From: Alkalibacterium sp049389645
GTDB taxonomy: Bacteria > Bacillota > Bacilli > Lactobacillales > Carnobacteriaceae_A
DNA length: 64,000 bases
Assembly: GCF_049389645.1 (NCBI RefSeq)
Contig: NZ_CP186540.1
Location: 1,364,001-1,428,000, forward strand
Direction of reading: 5' to 3'
Shown: positions 60,794 through 64,000 of the stretch, one piece after another
Position numbering within the stretch: position 1 is the first letter of the stretch
Layout: each line of letters opens with the position of its first letter
Made by a program: the position numbers and the translations under genes
The notes under the pieces: generated by a model
What the model was told of the DNA's origin: nothing
The model's input: the letters and a program-made list of their open reading frames with translations, nothing else
Database searches by the model: none

Positions 60794-60955
60794 GAAGTTC
60801 AATTAACAGTATTGACTGAGGACTGTCCTGAAAAATTAGTGTCCCAACTTCGACGGTCCAGGTTATTATTGACTTGCGAGGAAGACGTTTTTCCACTCAT
60901 TCTTTAGCAGTTATCGTCGAAGCAAAAACGCAACAAAAGAATCACATGCTACAGG

Positions 60956-60984
60956 TAGTCAAAACAAAAAAAGTCTGTTATAAT
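60956..60984 (+). promoter_or_regulatory. Promoter of the RidA fusion gene
   Basis: A perfect TATAAT (60979-60984) with TG upstream (extended -10) is 17 bp from a weak TAGTCA -35. The implied leader is about 135 nt. Confidence 0.6.
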
Positions 60985-61027
60985 CGTAATTATGTAACCG
61001 CTTTATTTGTTGCTATATCAAGTTCCG

Positions 61028-61069
61028 GCCTAGTTATATCAAAGGGTTGAAGCCTTGATATAACTAGGC
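61028..61069 (+). promoter_or_regulatory. Leader hairpin upstream of the RidA fusion
   Basis: GCCTAGTTATATCAA pairs perfectly with TTGATATAACTAGGC across 12 bases, and the inner AAGG/CCTT can extend the stem. No T-run follows. TATATCAA occurs again just upstream (GCTATATCAAG). It may be an operator or an mRNA-leader control element. Confidence 0.55.
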
Positions 61070-61128
61070 ATAAAATCGAGTTGCTAAATAGAGCTGTTAA
61101 AAATAATTTCTAAAAGGAGAATACAAAC

Positions 61129-62403
61129 ATGAGCGACTATAATGCAGTATTGGCAAGAAATACGGAAAATGCGCCAAAAAATATCGGTCCATATTCACAG
61201 ACTGTAGCTTACTCTCATTACAATAATCTATCAGCTCAATTACCTATCGATCCAAAATCTGGTGATTTGGTAGCGGGCGGGGTCAAAGAGCAGGCTGAAC
61301 AGTGCTTTAAAAACATCAAGACAATCGTAGACAGCATCGACCATGTCATGAGCGACGTTGTGAAAATCACTGTATTCGTTAAGAATATCAAAGATGTCGA
61401 CGCTATTGACGAAGTTTATAAAACATTCTTTTCAACCTATGTTCCTACACGGACGGTAGTCGCAGTTTCAGCTCTGCCTATGGATGCTTTGGTTCAGATC
61501 GATGCACTGGTTTCACACGGTGAGGGGACGATTCCAGATGCACCACAATCGGGCGACCTCATAAAACTTACAAATAATACAACGAACGCACCCATGAGTG
61601 CTTTATCAACGCAAGCTGTCGCTTTTTCGCATTACAACAATCTTTCAGCCCAATTACCGATCGATCCAAAATCGGGTAGACTGGTAGCCGGTGGTGTAAA
61701 AGAACAGACCGGACAATGCTTGAAGAACATCAAAGCGATTTTAGAAAGTGTCGACGTTCCTTTTGACGATATTGTTAAGATCAATATCTATCTTAAAAAC
61801 TTCTCGGATGTTGAAGCTGTGAATGAAGTGTACACGACCTTCTTCCCAGACTCAGCTATCGCCAGGGCCGTGGCCTATGTCCCAGCACGGACAACAATTG
61901 CAGTTGCGGCATTACCGATGGATGCTTTGGTGCAAGTCGAAGCAGTGGTGTCACATGGAGACGGGACACCACCACAAGCCGTTGAAGACAGACACGGACT
62001 TATCCTGGAAGCAAACAATACGGAAAATGCACCAAAAGATGCCCTAGCTACACAAACGGTCGCTTTTTCCCATTACAATCATCTTTCTGCTCAATTACCT
62101 CTAGATCCAAAAACGGATGAAATGGTAGCGGGTGGTGTAAAAGAGCAGGCTGGACAGTGCTTGGAAAACATCAAGGCAATTATAGAAAGTGTCGACCACG
62201 TGATGGAGGATGTGGTTAAAGTGAATATATTCCTTAAAAACATTACGGATATCGATGCTGTCGACGGAGTTTATAAAAAATTCTTCCCAGACGGTGTTCC
62301 TGCTCGAAGCATAGTTGGCGTATCAGCTTTACCAGAAGGTGCTTTGATCCAAATCGATGCCGTTGTATCAAACGCCGAGGGGACACCTCCAATAGCGAAG
62401 TAA
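61129..62403 (+). CDS. Three-domain RidA (YjgF/YER057c) fusion protein
   Basis: A 424-residue protein made of three tandem Rid domains (about 1-132, 143-283, 290-424). RidA enzymes are normally about 125-residue homotrimers that hydrolyse reactive enamines/imines. Each domain has SHYNNLSAQLPIDPKSG, LVAGGVKEQ and FVKNIKDVDAIDEVY equivalents. The conserved substrate-carboxylate Arg is kept in all (R108, R254, R393), whereas the Tyr of GPYSQ exists only in domain 1 (Ser/Ala in 2 and 3). Domain 2 has a roughly 12-residue insertion (SAIARAVAYVPAR). The layout suggests a pseudo-trimer in one chain with one or more altered sites. AAAGGAG precedes the ATG. It is a single gene. Confidence 0.93.
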   Translation: MSDYNAVLARNTENAPKNIGPYSQTVAYSHYNNLSAQLPIDPKSGDLVAGGVKEQAEQCFKNIKTIVDSIDHVMSDVVKITVFVKNIKDVDAIDEVYKTFFSTYVPTRTVVAVSALPMDALVQIDALVSHGEGTIPDAPQSGDLIKLTNNTTNAPMSALSTQAVAFSHYNNLSAQLPIDPKSGRLVAGGVKEQTGQCLKNIKAILESVDVPFDDIVKINIYLKNFSDVEAVNEVYTTFFPDSAIARAVAYVPARTTIAVAALPMDALVQVEAVVSHGDGTPPQAVEDRHGLILEANNTENAPKDALATQTVAFSHYNHLSAQLPLDPKTDEMVAGGVKEQAGQCLENIKAIIESVDHVMEDVVKVNIFLKNITDIDAVDGVYKKFFPDGVPARSIVGVSALPEGALIQIDAVVSNAEGTPPIAK

Positions 62404-62473
62404 CAAGTATTCGTTTGTAAAGGCAGGAACGGTCAACGTTACTTTTTAATGCCGATTCTTAACAGCACAGCTG

Positions 62474-62525
62474 AAAAAGCATCAAGCTTTCTGCCGATTA
62501 TGGCCGAAATCTTGATGCTTTTTTT
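62474..62525. terminator. Terminator shared by ridA fusion and mnmH
   Basis: AAAAAGCATCAAG pairs perfectly with CTTGATGCTTTTT and a T-run, between the convergent genes; it can act in both directions. Confidence 0.9.
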
Positions 62526-62534
62526 AGTTTACTA

Positions 62535-63560
62535 TTATCGTTTCACTGAAAGGTACTGTTTTACTTGTTCTTTCGCAGCTTCCACTGACGATTCTTCGAT
62601 CGATGTGACCAAGTTTTCCGCACAAGCGGTTGAATGATTGTACCTCGGGTCATAATAATGCGTCAAAAGGTTCTCTACTACGACGGGGTAATCTTTTTCT
62701 GCAAGTGCCTGTGCTATCGCATTCGCCACGGGTGTGTGAATCCGACTTTTGATCACTTGAAAGGCTTCGATAAATTGATCGTGATAGTCATCAGGTGAAT
62801 AGTCTGCTAAAATATTTTTTACGCGCTCGTTTAAGGGAAGCTCAATGAACAATTGAGGACTCGTTTCTTTATGTCGATAGAAGTGCTCGGGTATCGTTAT
62901 CTTGCCGACCCGTGAGCTTTCCCCCTCTATGAGTATGAAAGCTTCGTCTTGATAGCGTAATAAAGCTTCACCTAACAATAGATTGAACGTTCTTTGATTA
63001 CTCGGTTCCAGTCCGATATGACCAAAAATCGAACCGCGATGACGGGCCATACCTTCCAAATCAATAACGGGATAGCCCTCTTTCTTCAGTTGAAGAAGAA
63101 TGTGCGTTTTCCCGTTTCCGGTATGCCCGTTCAAGACATACAGTGGTGGGATGCGTACTGTGCCGAGCTGTTCTTTATTCCAGCTGTGATAAGCTCTGAT
63201 ACCGCCAGTTAACCGATTTATAGGGATATTCATTAAACCCACGACCGTTGCGGCAGTTTCACTGCGCATGCCCCCGCGCCAGCAGAAGACGGTTACTGGT
63301 GTCTTCAGTTCCTTGAATTGCTGGATAAAGACAGGTAGTTTTTTTGAAAAAATTTCCAAACCAAGATCTTTTGCGGCATCCTGTCCTTTTTGTTTATAGG
63401 TTGTTCCGACCTCTGCCCGCTCGTCATTCGAAAAAAGTGGTATGTTGATCGCGCCTGGAATCGTTGCTTCCGCATATTCTTTTGGTGAACGCACATCGAC
63501 AACGGTGTGTCCTTTTTCTTTTAAGCGATAGAGCTCAAGTGGTGTGACATCTTTAAACAT
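62535..63560 (-). CDS. mnmH: tRNA 2-selenouridine synthase
   Basis: MnmH/SelU (341 residues) exchanges sulfur for selenium in the wobble 2-thiouridine of certain tRNAs, using selenophosphate. An N-terminal rhodanese domain has the catalytic Cys93 in FCWRGGMRS; a P-loop domain follows with NGHTGNGKTH (144-153). DVRSPKEYAEATIPGAINIP is typical of the rhodanese start. It is 14 bp behind selD on the same strand, which supplies its selenium donor. The ribosome binding site is AAGGAAGG. Confidence 0.95.
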   Translation of the reverse strand: MFKDVTPLELYRLKEKGHTVVDVRSPKEYAEATIPGAINIPLFSNDERAEVGTTYKQKGQDAAKDLGLEIFSKKLPVFIQQFKELKTPVTVFCWRGGMRSETAATVVGLMNIPINRLTGGIRAYHSWNKEQLGTVRIPPLYVLNGHTGNGKTHILLQLKKEGYPVIDLEGMARHRGSIFGHIGLEPSNQRTFNLLLGEALLRYQDEAFILIEGESSRVGKITIPEHFYRHKETSPQLFIELPLNERVKNILADYSPDDYHDQFIEAFQVIKSRIHTPVANAIAQALAEKDYPVVVENLLTHYYDPRYNHSTACAENLVTSIEESSVEAAKEQVKQYLSVKR

Positions 63561-63574
63561 AATCGTATCCTTCC

Positions 63575-64000
63575 TTATTTGACGTAGATATGACCGGCAT
63601 CGCCGTCTGATACTTCCCCGATCAATTTAGCATCGATCCCTTTAAGTTTAAGCGATTCAAGCAATGCTGAAACGTCAGCTTCACTCACGGCCATCAGTAA
63701 TCCACCGGAGGTGACTGCGTCTGCTAAAATGAGTTGATCGATCTCATCGTGATGGTCTGCAAAATGGACAACAGCTTTTACATGTTTCAAATTATTTCGT
63801 GATCCACCTGGAATGGCACCTTGTTCTGCAAGGTCACGCACACGAGGAAGGACAGGGACGTCGTCTTTTCGGATGGTCAACGCTTGATGACTTTCAGTGG
63901 CCATTTCAGTGAGGTGTCCTAACAGTCCAAAACCAGTTACGTCGGTACAGGCATGGACGTTGTGCTGATTCATGACTTCTGCTGCTGCTTTATTGAGTGT
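63575..64000 (-). CDS. selD: Selenide, water dikinase SelD, 3' part
   Basis: SelD makes selenophosphate from selenide and ATP. Only the last 141 codons lie in the window; the frame stays open to the edge. It includes ACTDVTGFGLLGHLTEMA, GAIPGGSRNNL and SDPQTSGGLL-like sequence (here LADAVTSGGLLMAVS), typical of SelD. The catalytic Cys/Sec region is upstream and not visible. It forms a unit with mnmH; selA/selB were not seen, so the window proves the selenouridine trait only. Confidence 0.92.
   Translation of the reverse strand, partial: TLNKAAAEVMNQHNVHACTDVTGFGLLGHLTEMATESHQALTIRKDDVPVLPRVRDLAEQGAIPGGSRNNLKHVKAVVHFADHHDEIDQLILADAVTSGGLLMAVSEADVSALLESLKLKGIDAKLIGEVSDGDAGHIYVK

Noticed and set aside
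60830..60890. Transposase-end-like sequence (CTGAAAAATTAGTGTCCC)
   Set aside because: It vaguely recalls insertion-sequence ends, but I see no inverted partner, no target duplication and no transposase fragment.

Overview
The window is a chromosomal segment of a low-G+C Gram-positive bacterium, most likely a member of Lactobacillales. A Carnobacteriaceae relative of the marine or alkaliphilic kind is my best guess, and that placement is inference. The basis is the late spc/alpha ribosomal operon with a zinc-type S14 and no map gene between adk and infA, the ecfA1-ecfA2-ecfT-truA block behind rplQ, strong AGGAGG ribosome binding sites with many TTG/GTG starts, and lactic-acid-bacterium style PTS and ECF transporters.

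Layout. 1-8086: rplE (cut by the window edge) to rplQ, with secY, adk, infA and rpoA. 8461-13301: ECF energy-coupling module, a 51-bp tandem repeat array (11150-11655), truA and a P-loop kinase. In many Firmicutes rplM-rpsI directly follow truA; here they lie at 39160-40009, so about 26 kb of accessory genes sit between them. That block contains: (a) a putative copper-handling island at 13377-22555 (Met/His-rich secreted protein, two-component system, YdhK lipoprotein, a CopY-box-like promoter, methyltransferase, small MHP-motif protein, multicopper oxidase lipoprotein, atypical Lgt paralogue, small MHGRHAH membrane protein, TIGR01906 membrane protein, a GAPDH fragment); (b) a CofE-like gene divergent from a sugar operon (RpiR regulator, GH38 mannosidase, PTS EIIBC, GH4 phospho-glycosidase), followed by glycerate kinase, which together suggest use of a hexosyl-glycerate compatible solute; (c) MscS channel, AAC(3)-family acetyltransferase, a second 51-bp array (33910-34330) and a TPP riboswitch controlling ykoFEDC thiamine/HMP uptake; (d) a GNAT gene.

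40010-64000 is a mixed accessory/housekeeping region: small proteins, a decayed ycxB-like pseudogene, an epimerase-like protein, a YadGH-type exporter, nitroreductase, an ABC-SGNH hydrolase operon, an HxlR-regulated formaldehyde detoxification pair (class III alcohol dehydrogenase plus S-formyl-thiol hydrolase), RtcB RNA ligase preceded by a possible C2H2 zinc-finger mini-protein, methionine aminopeptidase relocated from the spc operon, a SOUL-family protein, a three-domain RidA fusion, and mnmH-selD for tRNA 2-selenouridine.

The least explained structure is the pair of 51-bp arrays 22 kb apart. They have diverged in sequence but share period, unit architecture and bordering GC-rich hairpins. 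They are neither CRISPR nor obvious genes, and a sample comparison shows a coding-like substitution pattern on the minus strand.
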